DNA from: Pedobacter psychrotolerans | GTDB lineage: Bacteria > Bacteroidota > Bacteroidia > Sphingobacteriales > Sphingobacteriaceae | Length of the DNA: 64,000 nt | NCBI RefSeq assembly: GCF_004340665.1 | Contig: NZ_SLWO01000008.1 | Coordinates: forward strand, 62,001-126,000 | Direction: 5' to 3' | Translations under genes and position numbers: made by a program | Notes under the pieces: model-generated | Database searches by the model: none | The model's input: the letters and a program-made list of their open reading frames with translations, nothing else | Told to the model about the DNA's origin: nothing | Shown here: in pieces, positions 18,569 to 27,853 of the stretch | Numbering within the stretch: position 1 is the stretch's first letter | Layout: each line of letters opens with the position of its first letter

Positions 18569-19231
18569 ATGTATAAAACTTGGTGGAAAATATTAGGTTC
18601 GGTGCTCGTCATATATACTGCAATTGCAGGTATATTGATGGGCGTACCGCGTTTGCCTATTATAAATGAATCGATTAGAAATTTGTATTTCCATGTACCC
18701 ATGTGGTTTGCTATGATCGTTTTGTTTTCAATTTCAGTTTTTTACAGCATAAAATCTTTAAGTTCGAAAAGCGAAATCGATGATATAAAAGCAGTAGAAA
18801 GTGTTAATGCTGGTATTATCTTTGGGCTTTTAGGCTTGGTTACAGGTGCCATTTGGGCGAAATATACCTGGGGGCAATTCTGGAGTTTTGATCCAAAACA
18901 AAATTTTGCAGCCATTTCTGTATTGCTTTATTTCGCTTATCTCATTCTTCGTAATGCTATAGATGAAGAACAAAAGCGGGCTAAAATTTCGGCCATTTAC
19001 AACATCTTTGCCTTCCCTATGATGGTGGTTTTACTTTTCGTGCTACCACGTTTAAAAGATTCATTACACCCGGGTAACGGTGGGAATCCAGGTTTCAATA
19101 GCTATGATCTAGATAGCCGCATGCGTATGGTATTTTATCCTGCATGTTTAGGCTGGATTTTGATTGGTTACTGGATATACACTATCCGTTTTAGAATACG
19201 TTCCATAGAAACTAAACAACAACACAATTAA
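18569..19231 (+). CDS. ccmC: Cytochrome c maturation protein CcmC/CcsA
   Basis: A 220-residue, six-helix protein of the heme-handling superfamily. It presents heme to CcmE. The heme-binding WWD-type segment reads YTWGQFWSFDPKQNF, and the flanking histidines expected in CcmC are in LYFHVPMWFA (after helix 1) and SLHPGNGG. It starts after three tandem repeats downstream of ccmB, and ccmD follows after one base, so ccmC and ccmD are translationally close. Confidence 0.92.
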   Translation: MYKTWWKILGSVLVIYTAIAGILMGVPRLPIINESIRNLYFHVPMWFAMIVLFSISVFYSIKSLSSKSEIDDIKAVESVNAGIIFGLLGLVTGAIWAKYTWGQFWSFDPKQNFAAISVLLYFAYLILRNAIDEEQKRAKISAIYNIFAFPMMVVLLFVLPRLKDSLHPGNGGNPGFNSYDLDSRMRMVFYPACLGWILIGYWIYTIRFRIRSIETKQQHN

Positions 19232-19232
19232 C

Positions 19233-19451
19233 ATGAAGAAGATATTTTTATCCCTGATATTGATGCTGGCTACAGTGCAATTATTTGCTCAGGATAATGG
19301 CGTGGAAATGGCAGATCGCCTGCGCAGTGACGGTAAAATCTACGTAGTTGTTACCTGTATTGTGATCATTTTAGTCGGTTTATTGGCTTATCTTTTTTCC
19401 ATTGATAAAAGATTAAAAAAAATAGAAAAAGAAAATACGGGTAAAAACTAA
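19233..19451 (+). CDS. CcmD family protein
   Basis: A 72-residue protein with an N-terminal signal-like helix (to LFAQ, about residue 20), a second helix (about 36-56) and a charged coiled tail DKRLKKIEKEN. This matches the Bacteroidota CcmD-like family that stabilises CcmC. It lies one base after ccmC, which supports the call more than the short sequence does. Confidence 0.8.
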   Translation: MKKIFLSLILMLATVQLFAQDNGVEMADRLRSDGKIYVVVTCIVIILVGLLAYLFSIDKRLKKIEKENTGKN

Positions 19452-19453
19452 GT

Positions 19454-19478
19454 TTAAACAGTTTAAAGCTGTTTTTTT
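19454..19478 (+). terminator. Weak terminator after ccmD
   Basis: A short stem AAACAG/CTGTTT with a loop of about seven bases runs into TTTTT just after the ccmD stop. The stem is only six pairs, so termination may be partial. Confidence 0.45.
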
Positions 19479-19584
19479 AGCCATTTGCAATTGGTGTTTG
19501 CTATACACTAAGTGTTTTTTCATTTGGATATATGCTGTTTTTTTAGGCAATTTTGCGGCATACTTAATTCATAAAAGATAAATA

Positions 19585-21006
19585 ATGGCTAATCTAGCAG
19601 ACGAGAACAAGTTCTTTGCAGATGTTTGTAAGAACTTTGACAGTGCGGCTCAATTCACCAATCACCCTGAAGGTTTATTGAACCAGATTAAAGCATGTAA
19701 TAGTGTGTATCGTTTCCAATTTCCTATTCGCAGAGGAAACGGTTTTGAAGTAATTGATGCCTGGCGTGTAGAGCATTCGCACCATATGAGTCCAACCAAA
19801 GGTGGTATTCGTTATAGCGAAATGGTTAATGAAGATGAAGTGATGGCGCTTGCAGCCTTAATGACATACAAATGTGCCATTGTAAATGTGCCATTCGGTG
19901 GCGCAAAAGGTGGTATTAAAATCAACACCAAACAATATAGTGTTGCTGAGTTAGAAACCATCACCCGTCGTTACACAACCGAATTAATTAAAAAGAATTT
20001 TATTGGTCCTGGTATTGATGTTCCTGCTCCTGATTATGGATCTGGTGAACGCGAAATGAGCTGGATTGCAGATACATACATGACAATGAATCCAGGTCAG
20101 CTGGATGCCTTAGGTTGTGTAACAGGTAAACCAATTGCGTTACATGGTATCCGTGGCCGTAAAGAGGCTACTGGACGTGGGGTTGCTTATGCGGTTCGCG
20201 AATGTGTAGATGTTGCGGAAGATATGGCTAAAATTGGTTTAAAAGCTGGTTTAGGTGATAAAAGAGTAATTGTACAAGGGTTGGGTAACGTAGGTTATCA
20301 TTCTGCTAAATTCCTTGCTGAGTTTGGTGCGACCATTGTTGGTTTGTGTGAGTACGAAGGTGCTATTTACAATCCAAATGGTTTAAATGTGGATGAGGTT
20401 TTTGCACACCGTAAAAACACAGGTTCCATTTTAGGCTTTCCAGGTGCTACAGATTTTAGAAATTCTATGGAAGGTTTGGAGCAGGAATGTGATATCATTG
20501 TACCTGCTGCTTTAGAAAATCAGTTCACTGAATTGAACATCCGTAACATCAAAGCAAAAATTATTGCTGAAGGTGCAAATGGCCCAACTACACCAGAAGC
20601 TGAAGTAATTTTCACCGAAATGGGAGGAATCATTATCCCGGATATGTATTGTAATGCAGGTGGTGTTACGGTTTCTTACTTTGAGTGGTTAAAAAACCTT
20701 TCTCACGTAGCCTTCGGACGTATGGAAAACCGTTATGCGGCTAATTCTAACGCTAACCTGATTGCAACTTTAGAAAACTTAACAGGAAAAACCATCCTTC
20801 CTGAACACCGTTTAATGATTGTTAAAGGTGCTTCTGAAATGGAATTGGTAAACTCTGGTTTAGAAGATACCATGATTCATTCTTATCATGAAATTCGTGA
20901 AACCTTAAAAGTAAAACCTGGTACCGAAACGTTGAGAACAGCTGCCTTTGTTAATTCAATTGATAAAATTGCTGTTTCATACATGAACTTAGGCGTTTGG
21001 CCTTAA
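19585..21006 (+). CDS. Glutamate dehydrogenase (Glu/Leu/Phe/Val dehydrogenase family)
   Basis: A 473-residue enzyme interconverting glutamate and 2-oxoglutarate plus ammonia. The catalytic-lysine motif is VPFGGAKGGIKI; substrate-binding residues lie in GPGIDVPAPDYGSGEREMSW, and the nucleotide fold begins VIVQGLGNVGYHSAKFLAEF. PTTPEAEVIF is the usual end of the Rossmann domain. The length fits hexameric GDHs. Cofactor preference is not decided by what I can see. Monocistronic, with a strong terminator. Confidence 0.92.
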   Translation: MANLADENKFFADVCKNFDSAAQFTNHPEGLLNQIKACNSVYRFQFPIRRGNGFEVIDAWRVEHSHHMSPTKGGIRYSEMVNEDEVMALAALMTYKCAIVNVPFGGAKGGIKINTKQYSVAELETITRRYTTELIKKNFIGPGIDVPAPDYGSGEREMSWIADTYMTMNPGQLDALGCVTGKPIALHGIRGRKEATGRGVAYAVRECVDVAEDMAKIGLKAGLGDKRVIVQGLGNVGYHSAKFLAEFGATIVGLCEYEGAIYNPNGLNVDEVFAHRKNTGSILGFPGATDFRNSMEGLEQECDIIVPAALENQFTELNIRNIKAKIIAEGANGPTTPEAEVIFTEMGGIIIPDMYCNAGGVTVSYFEWLKNLSHVAFGRMENRYAANSNANLIATLENLTGKTILPEHRLMIVKGASEMELVNSGLEDTMIHSYHEIRETLKVKPGTETLRTAAFVNSIDKIAVSYMNLGVWP

Positions 21007-21042
21007 TAAGGTTTAAAGCTAAAAGTCTAAAGCTAAAAGCTG

Positions 21043-21079
21043 AAAATCCTTGCAGATGTATCATTTGCAAGGATTTTTT
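21043..21079 (+). terminator. Strong terminator of glutamate dehydrogenase
   Basis: Twelve-base stem AAAATCCTTGCA (21043-21054) and TGCAAGGATTTT (21066-21077) with an eleven-base loop, ending in a run of six T. Confidence 0.85.
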
Positions 21080-21120
21080 ATTTTGGAAATGTATAGTTCT
21101 GTTTTTTGTAGCAGAGACTT

Positions 21121-21200
21121 ATGAGAGATCGTCTTTGCGAGGCACGAAGCAATCTCATTGCAAATAAAGACCCACATGAGATTGCCCGAATATTACTTGT
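21121..21200. repeat. Degenerate single copy of the GAAGCAATCT palindromic repeat
   Basis: The stretch contains GCGAGGCACGAAGCAATCTC and, further on, ATGAGATTGCCCG. CAATCTCAT and ATGAGATTG are inverted copies. It shares words (TTGCGA, GAAGCAATCT) with the three units at 32381-32667 and is probably a decayed member of the same family. Confidence 0.5.
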
Positions 21201-21246
21201 GAAGGATCAGAGTATATTCCCGCAATAATAAAAAGAAATACTATAC

Positions 21247-22851
21247 TTACGAAGTAATACTCAATTCCTCGAGATCAAGTCTCCATTCTTCCTTCCTTAT
21301 AATATCGTCATCATAGTTTTTATTGCGTTTCAATTGATGCAGTTCATCCCGCTGAACCTGAATCAAAGCAAGTAAAATTTCATTATAGGCTTTTAAATCA
21401 ATCTTATTTATTTCACCTTTTCTATATGCCTGAAGTGTATCTTTCTTTTCATTTAACGAATGTTGCAATTCTGCCTTTAAGTTAACCATTAATTCATTGT
21501 GCGTACACTGGTATTGATAATCAGCCACTAATTTTTCCATAGAAAGATCAATTAACTTTAGCTTGATTTGGTTGGTTTGTTCCTGTTCAGAAAGTTTATG
21601 TTTAGGCTCTGGTATTTTCAATAACTTAATAAAAAAGGGAAGTGTTAATCCTTGTACCACTAAAGTAACAAAGATGACCACAAAAGTGATGAATAAGATC
21701 AGATTCCTTAATGGAAAAGCTGTCACGTCTGAAATCATGACGGGAATTGAAAGTGCCACCGCTAATGATACTACACCCCTCATGCCTGCATAAACAATTA
21801 CCAATGATGAATGCCAGGTCAAATCCTGATAACGTACCCTGGTTCTTTTATTAAAAAAACTGGTAATTCTTGCTGTTGAAAAAAGCCAGATGAAACGAAC
21901 TACAAGTGCTAAAAAGCTGATGCCGACTCCATAACCTATTGCTTTTGTAATGGGGTAATCCGGACCTAAACCACCAACAATGTCTGGTAATGCTAAACCA
22001 ATCAGAATAAACACCACACCGTTAAGTAAAAAAATAAGTGCAGACCAAACTGAAACCGTTTTAATTCTGGAGTTAGAAGTGAGAATCACATGCGACTGGC
22101 TGGAAAGCAATAGCCCACCCGAAACAACTGCCATAACGCCTGAAGCTTCAAAATGCTCAGCAACGATGTACATAAAATAGGGGGTGAGCAAGGTAAGTAC
22201 GGTATCAATGTTTTCGGTGGTTGGCAACCAACGGTGAATGGCATAGAATATCCCACCTATGGCTATCCCGATTACGATACCCAATCCTGCAACAGAAACA
22301 AAGTTAACTGCTGCATCCTGTAAAATAAAAGTTCCGGTGGTTACAGTAGCCAGCGCAAATTTAAACACGATTAAACTGGATGCATCGTTCACTAAGCTTT
22401 CCCCTTCCAAAAGTGCGGTAACAGTTTTAGGAAGTTTCATTCCTTTGAGTACGGCAGCGGCGGCGACAGCATCAGGTGGAGAAATAATTCCACCCAGTAA
22501 AAAGCCTAATGCCAAGGTAAATCCAGGAATAAAGGCAACGGATGCATAAGCTACCGCTACTGACGTGATAAACACCAAACCAACCGCCATTAGGAAAATA
22601 GCCCCTTTATATTCCCAGAATGCTTTCCATGAAGTAAACCATGCCGCTTCGTAAAGTAGTGGTGGAAGAAAAAGTAGGAAAACAAGGTCTGGATCTATTT
22701 TGATATGTGGTATTCCTGGAATAAAGCCAATAAATAAACCCGCAAGAACTAAAAATATGGGATAAGAAATCTTAATTTTCTGACCGAGCATAACCAAAAG
22801 GGTTACTCCAAGCAATAGAACCAGAATGAGAATTAAATTATCGTGCAGCAT
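21247..22851 (-). CDS. Na+/H+ antiporter, CPA1/NhaP family
   Basis: A 534-residue antiporter with about twelve membrane helices over residues 5-400. Ion-path motifs typical of CPA1 are GGIISPPDAVAAAAVLKG and LLEGESLVNDASSLIVFKFA. RGVVSLAVALSIPVMI is the conserved late helix. The last 130 residues are soluble, charged and helical (SEQEQTNQIKLKLIDL... to RLDLEELSITS), a likely regulatory tail. It exchanges Na+ or K+ for protons for pH and salt balance. Monocistronic. Confidence 0.9.
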   Translation of the reverse strand: MLHDNLILILVLLLGVTLLVMLGQKIKISYPIFLVLAGLFIGFIPGIPHIKIDPDLVFLLFLPPLLYEAAWFTSWKAFWEYKGAIFLMAVGLVFITSVAVAYASVAFIPGFTLALGFLLGGIISPPDAVAAAAVLKGMKLPKTVTALLEGESLVNDASSLIVFKFALATVTTGTFILQDAAVNFVSVAGLGIVIGIAIGGIFYAIHRWLPTTENIDTVLTLLTPYFMYIVAEHFEASGVMAVVSGGLLLSSQSHVILTSNSRIKTVSVWSALIFLLNGVVFILIGLALPDIVGGLGPDYPITKAIGYGVGISFLALVVRFIWLFSTARITSFFNKRTRVRYQDLTWHSSLVIVYAGMRGVVSLAVALSIPVMISDVTAFPLRNLILFITFVVIFVTLVVQGLTLPFFIKLLKIPEPKHKLSEQEQTNQIKLKLIDLSMEKLVADYQYQCTHNELMVNLKAELQHSLNEKKDTLQAYRKGEINKIDLKAYNEILLALIQVQRDELHQLKRNKNYDDDIIRKEEWRLDLEELSITS

Positions 22852-22920
22852 GTAAAAGAGATATTAATCTAAATATAATTAAATATAAAAGAAGTTGAAA
22901 AGTAAAAAGCAATAGCATAT

Positions 22921-24264
22921 TTAGAAATCTTTTAAGATCTGATATAAAGCATTTACCTGCACATTATTTAGTGTGACTTTTCCACGCAATTGTATTTGTT
23001 CGGTAGTCATTGATGTTCCTTTTACCTCCAAATGTTTAAAAAGCTTTAGGCGTTGTGTTAAACCTGGAATATTCATTGATGAATTTAATTTTACAAAATC
23101 AACATTTAATGAAAAGAATTCATTTGCAGGGATTTGAGTCGTATCGATTTTATTATTTTTGTTGGTTGTCAGTTGAAGCTGATTTTGATTTCCACCTACA
23201 AAAACTTTATAAAGTGGGAAAACGGTCTTACTCATCGTTCCGCTATCCAGGTTTACCACCTGTTTTTCATTAAGATATTTGATTAAAAGATTTTTCTCTG
23301 CTTTGATATTGAGCATAAGATTCGGTACGCTACGTTTCTGTAATGCTACTTTTTCGGTTTTTTCAAAATCATCATTGTATTCATAGGTAATAATAGAATC
23401 AGTTTGTGTTGTGGTATTTGTCCATTCAAAATCAAGATAACCTTTGTAATATTTCAGTAAGCTATCTCGTTCTAAAATGCTGTTTTTTAACCGAATTTTT
23501 TTATTCGGAGATTTAACGAAATCAGCATTTAGCCAGGCAATCGCCGTACTTTCCTTACTGAATTTTCGATGATTAGGTTTGGCTGCCGGAATAAGGAAAT
23601 GATTAGCAAAATCAGCATTAATATTTATTTCTCCATTATTGAAATCTGTTGTAACACTATTTTCAGCGTCGAAATAGGCAATGTGATGGGTTGATTCTTT
23701 AAGGGATTTAAATTTACTACCAATTTTTTGAAAGTTATTTTCCTTCAAAACATTCATAAGTGCCGAATCAAAATTCCGGGCATCACCAGAAACAACTACA
23801 GCAACATTGCTCAAATCATAACAAACAATTACGTTCCCTAATTCTGATCCAGCGAAGGTAATTCCATTCTGTTTCTTCAGGATTTTAAACCCTAGCTTGT
23901 TTTTAATAAATGTTTCAAAATCGTTGAATTGATTAATTTCAAAACGGGAAAATAGAGCCGTTTCTGGCTGGTCTTTAATGGTGTAAAAATAGACACTTGC
24001 AGGTATTTTTAATCCATGTTTAAAGTTGCGTGTACTTATATCTATTTTTTTATTGGTATCTGATTTTAAATAATATTCCGCATTCAAAAGCATATTCATG
24101 GCGAGACTTTTATAGATCTCATCCATACTGATTTTAATGATAGCAGTAGCTTCTTTCGGAACAGAAATCTGATTGGCATTATATTGCCTGTATTTAAACA
24201 AGCCAACAAAAAAAATAAGCAGCAATAGAAATATTGCTGCTGTTATTTTTAGAAATTTCTTCAT
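22921..24264 (-). CDS. Membrane-anchored envelope protein of unknown function
   Basis: A 447-residue protein with one N-terminal helix (residues 4-24) and no lipobox, so probably anchored in the inner membrane with a periplasmic body. The body resembles, in layout though only loosely in sequence, the upstream DUF4836 protein: an early AIIKISMDEI segment, a middle section (HHIAYFDAENSV) and a late pair of beta-rich segments. It is the third member of a same-strand cluster (27118 to 22921). No enzyme motif is visible. Confidence 0.6.
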   Translation of the reverse strand: MKKFLKITAAIFLLLLIFFVGLFKYRQYNANQISVPKEATAIIKISMDEIYKSLAMNMLLNAEYYLKSDTNKKIDISTRNFKHGLKIPASVYFYTIKDQPETALFSRFEINQFNDFETFIKNKLGFKILKKQNGITFAGSELGNVIVCYDLSNVAVVVSGDARNFDSALMNVLKENNFQKIGSKFKSLKESTHHIAYFDAENSVTTDFNNGEININADFANHFLIPAAKPNHRKFSKESTAIAWLNADFVKSPNKKIRLKNSILERDSLLKYYKGYLDFEWTNTTTQTDSIITYEYNDDFEKTEKVALQKRSVPNLMLNIKAEKNLLIKYLNEKQVVNLDSGTMSKTVFPLYKVFVGGNQNQLQLTTNKNNKIDTTQIPANEFFSLNVDFVKLNSSMNIPGLTQRLKLFKHLEVKGTSMTTEQIQLRGKVTLNNVQVNALYQILKDF

Positions 24265-24331
24265 AGAGAATGGTTCATTCGTTCATCAGTCATTCGTTTA
24301 TTGGTCTTTGCCAATTAAAAATTCCAATGGT

Positions 24332-26347
24332 CTATTTTGCCGCATTTTCAATTAAAGTAAACAAATATTTTAAGGCATTTTCATGCCCGTTAGGAATTTC
24401 TGCGCTGATATCTGCAGAAACCAAGTTTCCTTTAATTGGATTCGACTTCATATAAACGTTACCCATTTTGCCCAACGTTTCATTAAATTTCTTCGCTGTT
24501 TCTTCACCGCCAAACTCTTGATCAGGAACCTTTCCAACCAGGTTCTTTGCATTGAATAAGAAACTGAAATTATTCTTGCTTAATAAAGTTTTATGCATTT
24601 TGCTAATGCTTGTATGGAAACTGTTGTCGCTAATGCTTTGCATTTCGGTTAATGAATTTCCAAAAAATACAATGCCATCCTTAATCATGAAGTAGATATC
24701 TATAGGACTTTTCTTTTCTTCAATTTTATAAATGTTATTACTAACACTAACCTTGTTTTTATTTATTCCGTATTTAATCAGTTTATTCATTAAACGCTGG
24801 TCTTCTGATGAGAACATAAAAAGAAAGTCAGGAAGGGTTTCTTTTTTAGTTTTGGTTACCTCTGTTTGATTATAATCTTCATCATAATCATATGTGGTGT
24901 AACTCACATCACGACTGTTTAGGCCATTGATGATAAATAGAGCATCGCCTTTTACTACTTTGCTTACAGCTTCTTCATCCAGCAGGAGTGAAAATAATTC
25001 TGAACCCAGTGCAATTTCTTCGTCCATTTTATTGATGCCTAAAAATGAGCCATAGGTTTGTTGCATCAATTTCGGTAATTCCTCTAAGTAAGCTTTCGTA
25101 TCAATGGCATATCCCATAAAGCCAATTGCCTTTTCACTGTCTACATATTTCAGGAATTTTTTATTCAATTTCCTGTTCATGATTTTTTTATACGAATCAG
25201 CCTGCTCTTTTGCCAGTTCAAGACCTGTAGAAATGCGGAAGCTCTTATTATCCATAAATAATTTAGCGGTTAAACTTCCGTAACCCTTCATTACTCCAGC
25301 TCTGCCATAGGAGCGAAATGCTGGGGAGAGGGAATTATAAACATCCTGCAAGCTTGAAACCCAAACTTCTGCAATGGCATTTTTATCCAGACTTGCGGCA
25401 TATGATTTATTACTTTCAATAGATTCGTAATTGCTATTGAAAATTTGATTAGCCTGAACAGTAATCCATTCAAGTGCCAATTGTTTTTTCTTTGCCTCCT
25501 GTTCTGTCTGCTCTTGTTGATATTGATCGTATTGGTCATCTCCAGCTGTAGATGGAAGCGAAGCCATTCCAACTGAATCGGTTACTGTATATTCAGCTGA
25601 ATCATATTCATTATGTTTAACCTTTTTTGGTATTTTTTTAGATTTAACGCCCTTTTTTCTCTTTCCCGATTTATTTTTAACAGTACTTTTCTTTCCTGTT
25701 TTTTTCTGCACTTTTGCTTTTACAACTGGCGGTGCAATCACTTCTTCTACCATCGGCTCATCTGTGGTTACATAGGTTGAGTCTGTTGCCGTCATGGTGC
25801 TATCAGCCAGCGAAATTTCAGTTTGATAGCGAACATCCTTAATGCCATAGCGTGCAGATTTTAGTGAATCAGCAAAAAAAGAGCTATTGATGCTTCCTGT
25901 TACGAAGTACATCATGTTGTTGTTCCATTTGATAATACTCATGCTATCAGGTAAAATCATGGTTCTGATCTCGCCATCAATCTTAATCTTTTTCTCTTTA
26001 TCTGTAATCAAGTTTTCAAACCGTGATGCATCTTTAAGCGGAATCAGGAAGCAATTATAAGTAATGCTATCACTCAGCTGATTAAAATAATACATGTTTT
26101 TCTCCAGGTTAATTCCAAAGTCTTCTACACTGGTGAAGTTTTTATCAAGCGATTTTGAGGTCTCTGTTAATATTTTTTTGCCCACAAAAGATTCATTAAA
26201 ATCTTTCACAAACATCAATTTAAATACATTATCACCTTTTATGGTAGCCACAGTAAAGGCATTTGCAGGAATTTTCTTAACCAAATCCTGCGCATAGGTC
26301 AGACTGGTAAGGAATAGGAACGAGAGTGCAACGAGAAGTTTTTTCAT
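24332..26347 (-). CDS. DUF4836 family envelope protein
   Basis: I start at the ATG at 26347 (671 residues), where MKKLLVALSFLFLTSLTYAQ is a clean signal peptide; an ATG 13 codons upstream gives no such signal. Residues 20-200 (KKIPANAFTVATIKGDNVF...) and the C-terminal 300 residues match the Bacteroidota DUF4836 pattern. Between them lies a low-complexity basic stretch at about 217-253 (many Lys, with KKTGKKS, GKRKKGVKSKKIPKK) followed by an acidic, glutamine-rich stretch (DDQYDQYQQEQTEQEAKKK). Function is unknown. It should be periplasmic or outer-membrane associated. Confidence 0.7.
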   Translation of the reverse strand: MKKLLVALSFLFLTSLTYAQDLVKKIPANAFTVATIKGDNVFKLMFVKDFNESFVGKKILTETSKSLDKNFTSVEDFGINLEKNMYYFNQLSDSITYNCFLIPLKDASRFENLITDKEKKIKIDGEIRTMILPDSMSIIKWNNNMMYFVTGSINSSFFADSLKSARYGIKDVRYQTEISLADSTMTATDSTYVTTDEPMVEEVIAPPVVKAKVQKKTGKKSTVKNKSGKRKKGVKSKKIPKKVKHNEYDSAEYTVTDSVGMASLPSTAGDDQYDQYQQEQTEQEAKKKQLALEWITVQANQIFNSNYESIESNKSYAASLDKNAIAEVWVSSLQDVYNSLSPAFRSYGRAGVMKGYGSLTAKLFMDNKSFRISTGLELAKEQADSYKKIMNRKLNKKFLKYVDSEKAIGFMGYAIDTKAYLEELPKLMQQTYGSFLGINKMDEEIALGSELFSLLLDEEAVSKVVKGDALFIINGLNSRDVSYTTYDYDEDYNQTEVTKTKKETLPDFLFMFSSEDQRLMNKLIKYGINKNKVSVSNNIYKIEEKKSPIDIYFMIKDGIVFFGNSLTEMQSISDNSFHTSISKMHKTLLSKNNFSFLFNAKNLVGKVPDQEFGGEETAKKFNETLGKMGNVYMKSNPIKGNLVSADISAEIPNGHENALKYLFTLIENAAK

Positions 26348-26437
26348 TTGTATAAGTTTGTTTTTCAAAGGTGAGCAACCTGTCATGATGATATACTTTC
26401 TTTATGTTAAGATTTCGAAATCATGTAGGTTTTTAGA

Positions 26438-27118
26438 TTATTTTAGAAGTTGTATTTGATTGGAAACGTTAACTTTTCCGTTGATTAAATTCATAATATT
26501 GCTCTTTAGCATCACCGCCTTTTTTGATTTTGACACGTTTGATGCCGGATTGGACACATTTGTTACAGGAGTCTCAAATCGATAGATACTGGTGTACATG
26601 GCACCATTGAAAACTGCTTTATCCTGATTTTTAAGTTTATTAAATTCAGACTTTGCATTAGCTATAGGTTGGTACTTCCTTGAAAATATTTTGGTGGCTT
26701 TATTAAAACTATAGGAGGATGTATTGGTGGCTTTTATTTTTTGCTTGGCCAGGATGTTTTTAGTAATGTTATTGATGTTAGATACATCTTTAAAGGTAAA
26801 GCTGATGGTGGCAATGTAATTAGTGAAATCACTGCTGCTCTTTACATTCGAAATTCCTTCACTTTTCTTTAGATAAGCAACGGCTTCTGCCAGTTCTGAT
26901 TGAATCTTTTGCTTGCTGGGAACCTTATATCCTTGAACGCTATCCAAGAGCATCACAGAAGCCACTTTAGTTTTACTCTGGCTAAGGTTAATGGTCAATA
27001 TTACATCTCCGGTTCCATTGTTACGCATGTTTATTTCTTCTACAATTTCGAAGCATGAACTTAATGCAGGAATCAATACAATAAATAATAAAAGTTTATA
27101 GAACTGCTTGAGATTCAT
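26438..27118 (-). CDS. Putative lipoprotein
   Basis: A 226-residue protein from the ATG at 27118 (a TTG 14 codons earlier is not favoured). The signal peptide ends in a lipobox, ALSSC, at about residue 22, so it should be a lipid-anchored envelope protein. The mature part has beta-rich segments (GDVILTINLSQSK, YIATISFTFKDVSNI) and no recognised domain. It heads the same-strand cluster with the DUF4836 protein, separated by about 90 bases. Confidence 0.65.
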   Translation of the reverse strand: MNLKQFYKLLLFIVLIPALSSCFEIVEEINMRNNGTGDVILTINLSQSKTKVASVMLLDSVQGYKVPSKQKIQSELAEAVAYLKKSEGISNVKSSSDFTNYIATISFTFKDVSNINNITKNILAKQKIKATNTSSYSFNKATKIFSRKYQPIANAKSEFNKLKNQDKAVFNGAMYTSIYRFETPVTNVSNPASNVSKSKKAVMLKSNIMNLINGKVNVSNQIQLLK

Positions 27119-27377
27119 AGAAGTAATGATTAAGAGTTGCCGAAAATTTAAAAATAACAATTATCTGATCGCCAAACATAATCATTTAACTGAATTTTAT
27201 GAGCAGTTATTCGAAGGTTAAAGATAATTTCAACTCCACATATTGTAATTAATATCATACCAAAATCATGATCGCCTGATAATTTCTATAATTTTGAGTG
27301 ATCTTATAATATCATCAGTTAATTGTCAATATAACGACACGAAAACGGTAAAAGAATGTTCGCTATGGCTATTTTTC

Positions 27378-27385
27378 TATCTTTG
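27378..27385 (+). promoter_or_regulatory. -7 element TATCTTTG for ccmE-ccmF
   Basis: TATCTTTG lies 28 bases before the ccmE ATG (27414), leaving a short leader of about 20 bases. No clear -33 TTTG is seen. Confidence 0.55.
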
Positions 27386-27413
27386 TTGCCAGCTTTTACT
27401 ACAATAACACAAC

Positions 27414-27848
27414 ATGAAAAAAAGTGCAATCATTGGATTAATTACTATTGCAATTTCCGTAGGGATTCTTTTTAGCTTAAATGCCAATACAGATACTTAC
27501 TCAAATTTTAAAGAGGCCGCTACTTCTCAAAAAGAAGAACACGTAATGGGCTATTGGGAAAAATCTAAAGGGATGTATTATGATGCTGTTAAAGATGCCA
27601 ATCATTTTGCTTTTCACATGAAAGATGAAAAAGGCGAAATCAGAGAAGTTGTTTACAATGGCACCAAGCCACAGGATTTCGAAAAATCAGAAAAGTTGGT
27701 GTTAATTGGTAAAATGGATGGCGATAAATTTTACGCTTCAAAAATTCTAATGAAGTGTCCATCAAAGTATAATGATAACCTGGTCGAAATAAATCAAGAT
27801 GGTAAGGTTAAAGAAGTGGGTAAGTACGGCGAGAAAAAATATAATTAA
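27414..27848 (+). CDS. ccmE: Cytochrome c maturation heme chaperone CcmE, CxxxY type
   Basis: A 144-residue periplasmic heme chaperone with an N-terminal membrane anchor (residues 4-24) and an OB-fold domain (VVYNGTKPQDF, KLVLIGKMDGDKFYASKILM). Where classical CcmE has a heme-binding histidine in an HxxxY motif, this protein has Cys115 and Tyr119 in KCPSKY, the CxxxY variant described in some archaea and deltaproteobacteria. The rest of the fold is intact, so this is a natural variant rather than damage. ccmF follows after 5 bases; ccmB, ccmC and ccmD are 8 kb upstream. Confidence 0.9.
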   Translation: MKKSAIIGLITIAISVGILFSLNANTDTYSNFKEAATSQKEEHVMGYWEKSKGMYYDAVKDANHFAFHMKDEKGEIREVVYNGTKPQDFEKSEKLVLIGKMDGDKFYASKILMKCPSKYNDNLVEINQDGKVKEVGKYGEKKYN

Positions 27849-27853
27849 TTTTA

